NCBI GenBank assembly: GCA_947685225.1
Contig: CANTUV010000032.1
Location: 25,303,501 to 25,367,500, forward strand
Direction of reading: 5' to 3'
Length of the DNA: 64,000 nt
DNA from: Garcia nutans
Lineage: Eukaryota; Streptophyta; Magnoliopsida; Malpighiales; Euphorbiaceae
Shown: positions 1 through 11,111 of the stretch, in pieces
Layout of the letters: every line of letters begins with the position of its first letter
How positions within the stretch are numbered: position 1 is the stretch's first letter
Translations under genes and position numbers: made by a program
The notes under the pieces: generated by a model
The model's input: the letters and a program-made list of their open reading frames with translations, nothing else
Told to the model about the DNA's origin: nothing
Database searches by the model: none

Positions 1-638
1 GTTTAATATCTTTGATGAATGATTTATTTATGATGAATGGTTATTTACTTTTATCGATTTATTTCGATTTCCAAATGTTGTAAGAGGTATGTTTCCACTT
101 GGTGGGTACCTCATTAGTTAAATATCATGTAATTTAAATTGCTTTTCTATTTTAGAACCAATGTAAAGGACATGTTTCTACCTTTCGATGGGTGTCCTAT
201 TAAGGCATGGATTATGTAAGGGCATGTTTCCATCTTCGGATGGGTGTCCACTTATTTGTTTTGCTTGGACATTGTTTTGATTTTCAATATATCGATGCTT
301 TATTTTAATTATTGTGTGTAATATGGATAATGTTGTTATATTTAAGAATTTTATAATATTAAGACCTGTAAAGGAGGCCGGTTCCAATGAATCGGGCGTT
401 GTGGGGGTGCTGGGCCATTTCTTACCTTCTCCACATGTACCCAACTTTCCAAACCCATTAGGGGTTTGGGGATTCCTTAGGAATCGAGTCATCCACCCAT
501 TTCTTTTTCACGGCCTGTCCGGGTGGCGACTCCATTTTCTCCGGACTTAGGTCCATGTTCTCTAAAGCCCCGAGCCTAAACAGTGCCGAAGTCGCAAGAA
601 CCATTCCACTGGGAGTGGGGCGAAAATCCCCGCTCACA
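1..638 (+). repeat. GO0: 3' portion of a GO-family LTR
   Basis: This stretch is closely similar to the last ~640 bp of the LTRs of the gag-only elements further right (compare 9600-10234 and 18230-18859) and ends in the same CCCCGCTCACA. After the terminal CA at 638 comes CTTATCC, not the TGGCGACTCC primer-binding site that follows a 5' LTR. It is therefore the outer end of a 3' LTR or of a solo LTR whose start lies outside the window. Internal details (a TATATCGATGCTTTATTTTAAT-like stretch) look closer to GO2 than to GO1. Short ORFs read from it on both strands are not genes. Confidence 0.9.
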
Positions 639-1340
639 CTTATCCAATCTTATTTTTACCAATTTTAAATACCCATGCCATGTATAACATCATACTTAGT
701 CCAGTATATTTATAATACAATAAATCGTTGGTTAAAATTTTAGATATTACACAATACATAAACCATACAACAAAAAATGCATATGGAAACGGTAGAAAAA
801 TGCATATGAAAGTATATATATTGTTTTCAAAATAGAGATAATAATTTCCTTTTCTTCCATACATAACATGTAGACATATACTAGCCTATATTAGACAATG
901 ATATAAATATTATATGCAAATTTTAATAAAGTTAATGTATATATTGAAAATATTCAATTGCAGATCCTAAAAGAAAAATAGACATATAGCCAAATCAAAA
1001 AGAGTGTATTATTTATTCTTTGAAACACTATATATACACTGATATGAACCTTTAATTTTGCATCATTATATTAAATTTCAGTCCGTTATAGGTGCATGGG
1101 CTCAAGAACAACCCAAATTGGACACCGGATTGTCTCAAACGAGCCATTTGAAATTTACTAAGCAAAATAAGTGCCACAACATGGATTGTGGCAACCTTAT
1201 TGTACTAGAGCTTAAGTCTGCATCAAGGACAACTGCGATAGCCAGTGCTACCACTTGAGGTAGAAAACCTGCTCAATATGGCATTTTGCTACTGCAATGT
1301 CCTCAAGGCAATTTTATTCTATTTTTAGCCTCCAAAACAT

Positions 1341-1348
1341 TATAAATA
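1341..1348 (+). promoter_or_regulatory. TATA-like box with possible first exon downstream
   Basis: TATAAATA is followed by a pyrimidine-rich, A/C-rich stretch that resembles a plant 5' UTR. An ATG at 1596 starts a short frame that reaches an AAAG|GTAAAA splice-donor-like sequence near 1659-1664. This could be the core promoter and first exon of a broken host gene, or chance in AT-rich DNA. No later exon was recognised before the MITE and CV1 interrupt the region. Confidence 0.2.
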
Positions 1349-1717
1349 ACACCCCTCGCCCTTACACCCCATTTTTCACACAACACCAACTAAGTAAACC
1401 TAATTACTTGTTGGCTTTCTCTATCCCTTTTTTCTTCATAAAAGGAAAAAGTTCAGACTTCTTTAGTGTAAACCGCTTAAAATTTCCTTCTTTAGCAAAT
1501 TTGGGTGTTGGTCCTTTTTCATGTGTTTACTTTAGTATAAACATTACTTTAGTATAAACAACCCTAAAATTGCTTTTTTAGTAATCTTAACCCAAATGAA
1601 TCATGGAAGTAAGGTCCGACAACAAGCTACAACCCTTGTCACTCAAGGTGCAAAGAAAGGTAAAAATCTTAACCCTCGCTATTTTTTTATTACCTTTTTG
1701 GTTTTTCTATGATTAGA

Positions 1718-2340
1718 TCAAATTGGACTTAAATGGATCAAATTGGACCTCAATGGACTTAATTAGGAATTGAAAAAGACATAATTGGACTTAAACCTAG
1801 ATGAACTTCAACATAACTTTGTAATTTAAGACTTAGATTTGTAATTGATTCAAACATTTGCAAAACTTGGAATTAGGTTTTAAAGTAAACCTAAATTGGA
1901 CTTAGGTTGATTAATTAATCTAATTTTTACATAATTGGACTTAGGTATCATAGTTAACCTGGTTTGTTGCATAATTGGACTTAGGTTACAAATTAACCTA
2001 AAAGATTACACATAATCATAATCAACCTTAACAAAATAGTTGGAGTTTTTGGGTTTTCCAAAATAGTTAGACATCTCATCAAGTTTTCCAAATAATTGGT
2101 CATTTCATCAAGTTTTCCAAAATAGTTGAACTTTTTATCAAGCTTTGCAAGATAAGATTGGACTTTTTATTAAAACTTTCCAAAGGAATTGGAATTTAAT
2201 CTTAAAATTCAAATCATTCATCCAACATAGTTGGGCTAAGATTTTGGATAAATCTAAACACATTTGAACTTTCAATATAATTGAATTAGACCTTAGTCTC
2301 AAAAATGGACCTAAAGGTTGGACTTTTAGGATTAAGAACT
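1718..2340 (+). repeat. Degenerate TTGGACTTA-rich repeat region
   Basis: The motif (A)ATTGGACTTAGGTT and relatives such as AATTGGACCT and GTTGGACTTTT recur many times at irregular spacing. Related phrases (AAGTTTTCCAAAATAGTTGG) recur near 2040-2200. It looks like an old decayed tandem repeat or a highly diverged retroelement remnant. No coding frame follows the repeat. Confidence 0.55.
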
Positions 2341-2387
2341 AGAATAAAATTTGTATCAGACTTAGGTTTAAATATTAAAACTAAAAC

Positions 2388-2995
2388 TAGGGTTGGCAAC
2401 GGGAAGAGGCGGGGGTGGCGAAGCACTACCCATCCCTGTTCCCGTCTTAGGCAGGGAATCCCCACCATGTCTTCACCATACAAACAAGGGAATATTTTCC
2501 CATGTCCCCACAAGAAATTTATTCATTTATTTTTAAAATTAAAATTTAGAAATAAAAAAATAATAATTCATTATATTTGTATAGATAATAAAATAATAAT
2601 ACAATAAATATAAGAAATAAAATTTAAAAATATTATAAGATAAATTACATCAAACTAAATTTATTTCACATGTGCAAATAATTAAAATAAAATATTCATA
2701 ATATAATACATATAATAAATGGAAAATAATACATAATATATAATAGTAATATATAATATGTGTAGTAGGATAAATGTATATTATATGTAGATAATGTATA
2801 TAGTATGTACAATATATATGTATATATATTATGTATACTTTATTGGATCACTGCGGGGATCCATATCTCCATCCCCACCCCTAACAATAGGGATACATTT
2901 CTCCCCATCCCTGCGGGTGAAATTTTTAGGGAATTCCCACTTCATTCCGGGCAAATTCCCTCAGGGAACGAGGATTTCCTACCCTACAGCCAAAC
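2388..2995. mobile_element. Probable hAT-like MITE, interrupted by CV1
   Basis: The left end reads TAGGGTTGGC at 2388-2397. Joining the sequence before CV1 to the sequence after it, counting the CV1 target duplication once, gives a right end GCCAACCCTA. This is the exact 10-bp inverted complement, finishing at 51472. G/C-rich subterminal stretches (GGGAATCCCCACC near 2456, CGGGGATCCATATC near 2852) flank an AT-rich core, as in non-autonomous hAT-type MITEs. No transposase frame is present. An 8-bp target duplication is not clear (ACTAAAAC versus CCTAACTT), so the superfamily call is inference. Confidence 0.4.
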
Positions 2996-4962
2996 TGTAG
3001 CACCCTTATACCCTATATACGTATAATTCATATTTCTAGCATATGTAAAATACAAATATACGGTACAAAAATGGCACGAACCTGTTTAATAAAAATTTTC
3101 ACATTTCAAATTTAAAATTTCAAATACTAAATATATAAAATTAATTAGCATATAAATATTCTTTGCTCGTTATAGGAACCCAAAATAAACATTTTATATG
3201 AAAATCTCTGGGAAAAATTTGCCAAAGTTTTGTCTGTAATTTGGACGTTTCCAAAATTTAGCAAAACACAACCTGCAAAAAGAATACACTCCCAAATAAT
3301 TTCAATTCACCATCTCAACTATACTCCTCAATTTCACCAAATTTCTCAAACATTTATATATATATATATAATTTAGAACACATTTACACTCCCATTTCAA
3401 ATAACTTAACCCAAATTTTCTTTATATTTTACAATACATAAAATCCAAAACATAATATATTATGCATAATACTCAAATTATACAATAACATAAAATATAT
3501 ACATACTGCTGACAGTGTTTCTGATCTCGATTTCAACACTACACGCTCAACCACAGGTCTAGACCCGACCTGGTTTAGAAGAACTCTCTGGCTCAGCTGA
3601 ATCTACCATGTCACCTGCGCGATGTAAATAATCGCGCTAAGCTGAAGCCTAGTGGTATAAACTTTGATAATAACAAAAATTAAATGCAATGCTTATGAAT
3701 ATCACATCATTCCATTTTCTTATACTTTTCAAATATTTCACATAAAAACAAATACAAACATGGGCCCAAAGATAACTAATATGCTATTCAAATTTCAGAG
3801 TTACTGTTTTGGTCTATAATTACACCATGTGTCTAGCCCCATAGGCAATATATCAACTTAATAATCCAACTAGGCCCGAGCTTATGACCTGGTCATTTCA
3901 CCCAACCTAGCTTTAAATATTTATTTTTGAGGCTTACGACCCGGTCATTTCATCTTAAAAATATTTTCACAATGACGCTTAACATCTAGCTTATAAGCAA
4001 TCATAGGCATGCCGCCAAACACAGAGCTCTGAAAATTGAATAACATGCTAGACACACAATTTATTCATATTTCTCATTATTAATCTCTTTCTCAATTTCA
4101 CATATTCAATATAGGCACATTGCCTTACTTTCTTATTTTTTTTCTCACTTTTCTCATTTTTCTCATTTATCTCAATATCAATTCATTTCATTATATTTCC
4201 ACATATCTCATTACATTATATCACATTTTTTTTCATTCACAACACATTACCCAATCACTTTGGGTATTTTCGCATAATACACATTTTAATCACATTTACA
4301 CAATTTAGCCATCATCAATGGCTTTTCACAATGCATTTAACACATATATGACATTACAAATGTCATAGCACATTATTCATGCACAACTAATGTACCAAAT
4401 AGCTTAACACATTTTTCAACCAAAATGAGTTAAGCCCAAATGTCATGCAAACATAACCAATGTATTCAAAGTTTGTACATACCTCAAATAGCAACCCAAA
4501 GCAAGCTTAAACAACCTCCAACCCCTATCATTCCAACTTGCCCTTCACCACTTGGATGAAACAAATCAACCTCCCTTAATGCCTAAACCAAATGTGATAA
4601 CAAATAATCATTTAGTATCACATTTAATGTCATTTCCAATATTAAACCATAACTAAACATCACTCCTATAAATTTCAAAAAAATTAGCCTTTCCTTACTT
4701 TAACATTAGAATTCCATTCTATTCCATTTAAATTAGTGTTTTAAGTTTATTTATATTATTAAAAATATATTTTAATACATTTAAACCATTTACATTACAA
4801 AAATACATTCTTATACACAAAATCCTAAAATGGCATAACCTTCCCCCATTGAAGGTTTTCCATTCCAACACAATCCATTAATCATTTCAAGCTTATTTTC
4901 ATCACTTTTAACACTAAACAACATGCCTAAACAAATAAAATCACACAATTCAATAACTTTGG

Positions 4963-5597
4963 TGTTGTCCCAAGATGGCAACAAAGAGGGAGGGCGAATT
5001 GGTTTTCTTGAGGAATGATGGCAAATTGAAATTTCAACAAACAAGAAATGTAGAAGATGTAGAAGATTGAGTAGAAAATAGAAAAATGAACACACAAGAT
5101 TTATAGTGGTTCGGATTTTCTCCAATCCTACATCTACTTCCTTAACAACTTGTTAAGGTTCCACTAACTTTGAGTTTTCTTCTTACAATCTTAACTCTAA
5201 CTTTACAATTGGCTTGAGATCATATACCTCACAACCCATACAAGAGTTTTCCCAGGCGAGACCGAATGAAAGACAGTCACTACATCAGTAAGCGAGACCG
5301 TATTCTTCATCGTGCTTGTCACCACGAACCTTACTGTAATTTGGATGATTTGGGTTTCTCATATTGCGGTCATCCTTTTTTGTTGGACCGTCGCAGATGT
5401 TGATGTGTAGTCGCTACTATAGTTTCATCCTTCAATTCAATGGGGCGGTCGTCTCCAACATTGTGCAACCGCGAAATGTGCCCTGTGTTAACTTATTTGG
5501 AACAATCTAATCCTACAACAAGGTTCTTAAAAAACATGTTAAATAAGTCATTCATTTTGAGTTGTTAATGATCAAAATTGAGGTCAGTTGGCTAAAA
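4963..5597 (-). repeat. 3' LTR of CP1, internally deleted
   Basis: This LTR is only ~635 bp against ~1.33 kb for the 5' LTR of the same element. Alignment by eye shows one large loss (~0.7 kb) near 5252-5260, joining the CTCACAACCC...CCCAGG region directly to the CAGTCACTACATCAGTAAG region. A second loss of ~30-40 bp lies near 5415-5422. The terminal CA has become AA (5596-5597). These changes must post-date insertion, because the other LTR copy is full length. Confidence 0.85.
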
Positions 5598-5615
5598 ATC
5601 TCACCCATTTTGACT
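5598..5615 (-). other. Polypurine tract of CP1 (degenerate)
   Basis: The sense strand reads AAAATGGGTGAGAT directly before the 3' LTR; CP2 has AAAATGGGGGAGATTG at the matching place (44881-44896). This primes plus-strand synthesis in copia elements. The CP1 copy carries a G-to-T change within the G run. Confidence 0.75.
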
Positions 5616-6034
5616 TTGACAATCAAATGGAATGATGATATAAATTGAAAGAAATGTAAGTTTAAGGAAAGAAAGTTAAACTTCTCATATATTGAGGGTT
5701 AAAACATTTCTGGAGGAATTCTATAAAGCTCCCCCTAAACATATGTATATTTCATGTTTATTTTGGAGTGTATAGCTTATAACTTGGCACATGCACATAC
5801 ACATTAATATAATAACACACATACACTTTACATTGTATATTTCACTTGTATATTTCTCCCTATATGAATATTTCTCCCCCTTTGTCATAGGCAAAATGCA
5901 TAATGTAAGAGAGATATCAAAGATAATAGTAAGATTATGAACATAATGTATAAAAACTATAATGTTATTAGAAATAGGGCAGTACAAAGACAATAGTAAG
6001 AGAAAAAAAACAAAATAGAAGCATTAAAAGTAAA

Positions 6035-7426
6035 CTAATTAGAATCTTCATCCTCATCTAGCTCTTCTTCTTCTATAGGAGCTTTTCCCTTATCAAGAGG
6101 GACATTGTTGGTAGAGCTAGTGCTTATGGATTCTTCTTCTTTAGGGAGACTCTCTGTATGATCACTGATATCCCAATCCTCAAGATTACATTGAGGCAAA
6201 TTCATTTTGCCTTGCATGTCATAGAGATCATGATGCATGTGAGATATAAGATCAATCCTTTTGTTCAGGTGATGGAATCTCTTGGAGATGCTTTTCTTGA
6301 AGTTAGAGAGTTTCCTTGAAAGAGATTTGATGGCCCTCAAAATGAGTTTTGTAGGAGAGCTAGTTTGGGTCAGTTTAGATGAGGAAGCCTTGGGAGGCAG
6401 TTCAACAGCAACTTACAAAGAGTCTCCTTCTTCCTCAATGGTGTACCTTGGTCTTTTCTTGTGCCTGTCCACAACTCCTTTTTTCCCAAAGTAGTACACA
6501 TATGTACCTTCAATCTTCCTAACACAGCCAGCATGTTCTAGGTAGTCTATTGTGATGGCACTTGAGGCAAGATTGAAAGGATTTCTCAAAGTAGCTAAGC
6601 TAAGGTCATTGAGTAAGTTCAGGTGCATAGCTATTTGAGTGATTTGGGAAGATAAGAAGAAGGCTCTAGTTCTTGTGACAGCATGGTGATACAATGTGTC
6701 AATCAAGAATTTTGTTGTGTTCATTTGGATGTTGTGGGTGAAAGCATATAAGAAGATGAGATCCCTTTTTGTTACCTTTTCATTCCCATCACCCCTTTGG
6801 TGAATAGTATAGGTTATAATTCTATGAAGCATCCAGTGGGTGAGGGACTTGATATGTCTAGCTTTTGACTCTTTCTCAAAGGATGTCTCCATAGAAATTT
6901 CTTGCCAAAAGGTAGAGAAGGTTGGGTTGGAGAAGGCTAAATCATTGTAGGAGGTGACTCCACCAACAGGAAAGTTCCAAATTTTTCCAAAGTCTTCTAA
7001 GGTTAAGGCTAGGTATTGGTTAAAAAGCTTAAATCTAACCCCATACCACCCTAGTGCTGAATTTGCACTCTTTTCAATATGAAGGGACATAAGAAATTCC
7101 CTACTAAGACTAGAGTAACCTACCTCATCAGGGAAAACAAATTTCCTCCAGCCAAGAACATCAAGTAGACTCTCAATCTCTTCCTTAATGTTGAGGGCAG
7201 AGAGCATGCCACCAAATGGAGATTTGGTTCCTTCAAATTTCTTTCTTTTTAGCATAGCATATCTCACATCTTCCTCAGGGGATTGGTGGTGAGGTTTATG
7301 AATTTTATCACCTCTTCTAGATTGTGGAGGAGATGGAGGAGCATCTTGAGGTTCACTTATGGTGATTCCTAAAGGTTTCTTTCCTTTCCCTTTTCCTTTG
7401 GAAGTACTTCTTTGTTTGGGGGCCAC
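6035..7426 (-). pseudogene. Extra ORF of CP1 between pol and 3' LTR (putative plant transposon protein-like)
   Basis: This frame of 464 codons including its stop runs in the element's sense direction. It opens with a basic, Ser/Lys/Pro-rich tail (MAPKQRSTSKGKGKGKK) and continues into a globular block at about residues 75-210 with LLDVLGWRKF, GVRFKL and FPVGG. It ends in a basic helical stretch and a very acidic tail (EEEELDEDED). The block resembles, from memory, the large 'putative plant transposon protein' / Athila ORF1-like family; I cannot confirm this without a search. There is no signal peptide or convincing membrane segment, so it does not look like the env-like ORF of SIRE1. One in-frame stop (GAA to TAA near codon 338, at 6413-6415) breaks it. 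CP2 carries the same frame at identical length. Confidence 0.75.
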
Positions 7427-7599
7427 GAGAACTGAAAAAGTGGAAGAAACTAGAAAAACAGAGAGTGTTTGAGAAGGAGATGATCTTGAGAGGATTTGGA
7501 GATATGGAGGGAAGTTTGTATGTTATAAGTGATAAAAGTCCTATGTAATTGATGTATGATGGTCTTAAATAGAAGAAATTAAGAAAGTAGCCATTTATG

Positions 7600-7895
7600 T
7601 TTGTTGAATGTTGGAAAATCGCGACTTGTCATACTGCCAACGATTACAAAATTTTGAGCAGAGTGTACAGAGTGTGGTCGCTTGTATTTATAGGTGCGAT
7701 CGCGAAAAACACTATAGCGACCATCAGAACAGATCGAGTGCTCGCAAGAGGAGAGAATGTCTGTAACGGTCGAAACTATTCAAATTATTGAGACCGCTCA
7801 TCCATGTTTCCCGACCGCTTACTGAAGGGATAACTCAAATGAGTCTGACTGGCAAGATTATGACCGCAATAATCATTGGAATGACCGCGAGTATC
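7600..7895 (-). promoter_or_regulatory. GGTCGC/GACCGC motif cluster upstream of the extra CP1 ORF
   Basis: About eight copies of the core GGTCGC, GACCGC or GCGACC, in both orientations, lie within 300 bp upstream of the extra ORF start at 7426. The same core is repeated in the LTRs of this family (24410-25050, 55980-56600). Sharing between LTR promoter and internal spacer suggests a second, internal promoter or regulator-binding region. CP2 has the matching cluster at 46900-47175. Function is inference only. Confidence 0.45.
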
Positions 7896-7989
7896 CAAAA
7901 AAAATGAAAGGGGCAAAAGTAATGGATTATTATAGTTTTTAACAAAGTGATCAAAGTTGATACTTAGAGATGTTTAAGAAATTTTTTTT

Positions 7990-7994
7990 AATAG
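7990..7994. repeat. Target-site duplication of GO1 (left copy, AATAG)
   Basis: AATAG immediately precedes the GO1 5' LTR and recurs at 18860-18864 after the 3' LTR. The uninterrupted site exists in CP2 at 47280-47284, where TTTTTGTTAATAGGCAATAT reads straight through. Confidence 0.95.
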
Positions 7995-10234
7995 TGTAGA
8001 CCCTTAATTTTTGACCTATTCTGGTCCAATATGTTTTATTTAGTCCAAAATGATTTTTATTGTCTAATTGGTCCAAAATAATTTTTATTAAATAATTTTT
8101 GCTTTAGTATCTAATTTTTATTAATAAAAAATAAAAATAAACAAATAAAAGTCAAAAAATAAAAATTGGAGTTGGAAAAATCGGCGATGAAAAAATCGTC
8201 GCTCGAGCCCGTGGGCATTTCACTCGCAGGAATTTCCTGCAGGCAAAATGGCCCAAGCTATTTCGCCCACAGAAAAAATCTGCAGGCGAAATAGTTTTTC
8301 TATTTCGCTCACACTATTTCACTAGCAGGAAAATCCTGCGGGCAAAATGGTCACCCGCAGCCTACCCCTGCCGCAATTTCCTGCGGCAGAATTTTTTTGC
8401 TAGCGCATTTTTTCCTGCGGCAGTTTTTTTCGGCAGCGCAATTTTTTCGACGCAAATTTTTCAAAACCTAATTCAATTAGGTTTTGGTTTCTTTTTTTTA
8501 TTAATATTACTTGCCGTGACTAATTAGGAATAAACTATATCAAACCACTATAAATAAGGACCAAAGGCAATGAAATTTGGGGGAGCCGAAAAAGCAACAG
8601 AAGCTTGATTTTTTGAAACCAAATCAGTGAAGGAAAAGGAGCAATTCAATTTCTTTTTTTTCTGGAATAGCAGGGACACGATTTAAGAAATTCAAAGACA
8701 GCAATTGTCTTTGTTCTTGTTCATCCAAGAAGAATTATTTTTAGAGAATCAACAAAAGAAGGTATGAGATTCTAATTTCTTTTTTTTTTCACAGTAGCTA
8801 AAACTAGGATTTTGTGTTTTTCAAAAGTTAAAACCTTAGAACTTTAATTTAGTTTTTCCAAAGTTAAAAGCACTAATACGTTACTTTATTTTCCAAAAAG
8901 ACTTAAAATTGTTATTTTTACCTCTTCAAAATCTTAAAACCTTAATTAAACATATTTTTCAACAAAACCAATATTTGATTCTATTTCTTTCAAAACTTTA
9001 AATTAGGTTCTGTTTCTTTCAAAAGGCTTTAAAAAACATCTTTTCTACTTATCAAAACTTTAATCCGTTTGTTTAAATTCATAAAACTTAATAAAATTAT
9101 CAAATTGATTTCCAAACTCCAAAAGCCAATTCATCACCCGAAACTCCAATTCAAAGCTCCTAAAACCCTAATTCAATTTCCAAACTTAAAATAATAAGCT
9201 CTAATTCCTTTAAAACCTTAAACCCTAACTTTTTCTAAGCTTTAATCCTTTAAAACATTAAAAACCATAAAAACACAAATACTTTAAATTTACACAGTAG
9301 CTTGAAATCACCATTTAAAACCATGAATCAAAAGTATTTCAAAGTGTCTAAAACCCTAGTTTCATGATTTCACCATTGAAATATTAATTTAGGTAATCAA
9401 AGAGTCTTACCAACCTTTTAAATCCTAAAACACTAATCTATTTTAATTCCATAAAAAGTCACAGTAGCTATGATTGGACTTTTATTTGCTTTATTCAATT
9501 CCATATTTGATTATGTTTTGATTTATTTTATATGCTTTAATTATTTTAAATTCAATACTTGGATTTATTTAATTTATCATGGATGGATGTTTATTTTATA
9601 TTTAATACCTTTGATGAATGATTTATTTATGATGAATGATTATTTACTTTTATCAATTAATTTAGATTTCCAAAAGTTATAAGAGGTATGTTTCCACTTG
9701 GTTGGTACCTCATTAATTAAACATCATGTAATTTAATTTCCTTTTCTATTTTAGAACCTATGTAAAGGACATGTTTCTACCTTTCGGTGGGTGTCCTATT
9801 TAGGCATGTGATGTAAGGACATGTTTCCATCCTTGGATGGGTGTCCATTTAATTGTTTTATTTGGACATTGCTTTGATTTTAATATAATGATGATTTCTT
9901 TTAATTATTGTGTGTAATATGGATAATGTTGTTATATTTAAGAATTTTATAATATTAAGACCTGTAAAGGAGGCCGGTTCAAATGACCCGGGCGTTATGG
10001 GGGTGCTGGGCCATTTCTCACATTCCCCACACATACCCAACTTTCCGAACCCATTAGGGGGTTGGGGATTCCTTAGGAATCAGGTCATCCACCCCTTTCT
10101 TTTCCCGGACCGTCCGGGTGGTGACTCTATTTTCTCCGAACTTAGGTCCATGTTCTCTAAGGCCCCGAGCCTAAACAGTGCCAAATTCGCAAGAACCATT
10201 CCACCGGGAGTGGGGGCAAAATTCCCCGCTCACA
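7995..10234 (+). repeat. 5' LTR of GO1
   Basis: It begins TGTAGACCC and ends CTCACA. U3 carries a GC-rich cluster of imperfect palindromes built on TTTCGCC...CTGCGGG (8205-8440). A TATA box lies at 8549. Downstream are repeated CACAGTAGCT words (near 8793, 9297, 9459) and several AAACCCTAA telo-box-like words. Short frames inside are not genes. Confidence 0.93.
8549..8556 (+). promoter_or_regulatory. TATA box of the GO1 LTR promoter
   Basis: TATAAATA in CCACTATAAATAAGGACC is conserved in the 3' LTR at about 17174, where it reads TATAAATA followed by ATG. Transcription probably starts ~30 bp downstream, just before the GGGGGAGCCG stretch. Confidence 0.65.
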
Positions 10235-10235
10235 G

Positions 10236-10252
10236 TGGCGACTCCACTGGGA
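10236..10252 (+). other. Primer-binding site of GO1
   Basis: TGGCGACTCCACTGGGA starts one base after the LTR end. TGG is the complement of the tRNA CCA tail, and the length suits minus-strand priming. I cannot assign the primer tRNA with certainty; it is not the initiator Met used by CP and CV elements here. Confidence 0.8.
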
Positions 10253-10373
10253 TAAGAGAAGTTGATTCTATTGGTCTTTATATTATTCTATTCTTTCTTA
10301 TAATGATATTATCCATTGCATCATCTTAGATTGCATGGTGTGCGTGAGTTAGGATGCCCGTGTTACCTGTGTT

Positions 10374-10562
10374 ATGTTATGTAAGGGATACCATACTTTC
10401 ACTCAAGGTATGGAGATCGATCATGGCATAACCACTCATAGCCTCATACCGTTTGGTATATACTTGCTATGGGAACCTAAGCCTTTTTACCCAAAGACTA
10501 AAGCTCATATAATTGGCCTAGTTACTTTCCTTAGGTTTTTACCCCAAATGCATGTTGTTTGA
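10374..10562 (+). CDS. Small leader ORF shared by GO1 and GO2
   Basis: This 62-residue frame lies in the leader between the PBS and gag. GO2 has the same frame at 36327-36130 (65 residues), sharing the starting ATG and most residues (GYHTFTQGMEI, ITTHSL, PFGIYLLW, KTKAH, IGLVTF). The two copies differ mainly by conservative changes and contain no internal stop, although the nearby gag is broken. A 1-nt indel alters only the last few residues. It has no domain I know. It may encode a small peptide, act as an upstream ORF controlling Gag translation, or be open by chance. Translation is inference. Confidence 0.4.
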   Translation: MLCKGYHTFTQGMEIDHGITTHSLIPFGIYLLWEPKPFYPKTKAHIIGLVTFLRFLPQMHVV

Positions 10563-11111
10563 CTATGGTTAATGTATCTTAATCTAAATCATGGCTTATT
10601 TGGTTTGTTCTTTTTCTAATATGACCTAAGTATATTGTAAGCTCAAAATAAATTTTTCTTTAAAATCCAAAAGACCAAAACTATTTTCAAAATTTTTCAA
10701 GATGGTCTTTGGACATAAGACTTTTCTAAAAACAAATCAAATTCTTTGGCCCATGGCCCAAATATTAAGCCCAAAATCAATTTTTCTAAAATATTTTACA
10801 ATGGGCTTAGAAACAAAACTATTTTCACCCAACCTTTTCTTACAAAGAGCTTGCAAAAATATTTAGGTCAATTATGGGATACCAAAAATCAATTGTGGGC
10901 CTAGTTTACACTAAGAATAAATTAACCATGGGCTTGTTTTTGGCATGAACCATTAGTTACCTTCTTTCAAGTGCGAAATCTATCCATAATAAACCTCCTA
11001 ATTTCGTTTTAATCCAATGTAGCATAAAAGCTACTATAGTTGGTTTAATGGATTAAAACCTAATTAATAGGAATTATCATGGATTGATTCCCATTTTTGA
11101 AAATATAACTA

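Larger units (their letters stand above)
639..2387. other. AT-rich flanking DNA, no convincing gene
   Basis: This is old genomic sequence between the GO0 LTR and the MITE-like element. It is AT-rich with many homopolymer runs. Open frames here (for example 1058-1258 and 1297-1557) are short and match no domain I recognise. The only gene-like hints are a TATA-like box at 1341 followed by a short ORF at 1596, and a degenerate repetitive stretch at 1718-2340; both are listed separately. Confidence 0.6.

Noticed and set aside
178..550. Frames on both strands in LTR ends (also 9858-10329, 18425-18770, 27953-28294, 36605-36898)
   Set aside because: These are the same LTR-terminal sequence read repeatedly; no start context, domain or selective pattern.
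4811..5125. Frame across the CP1 3' LTR and its flank (also 23794-24024 and 56997-57203)
   Set aside because: These are the same LTR segment in three copies, one running into CV1 sequence; no plausible product.
6035..7426. Extra CP ORF as an envelope-like gene of SIRE1 type
   Set aside because: No signal peptide or membrane segment is visible; the ends are highly charged and the core resembles an intracellular protein family.
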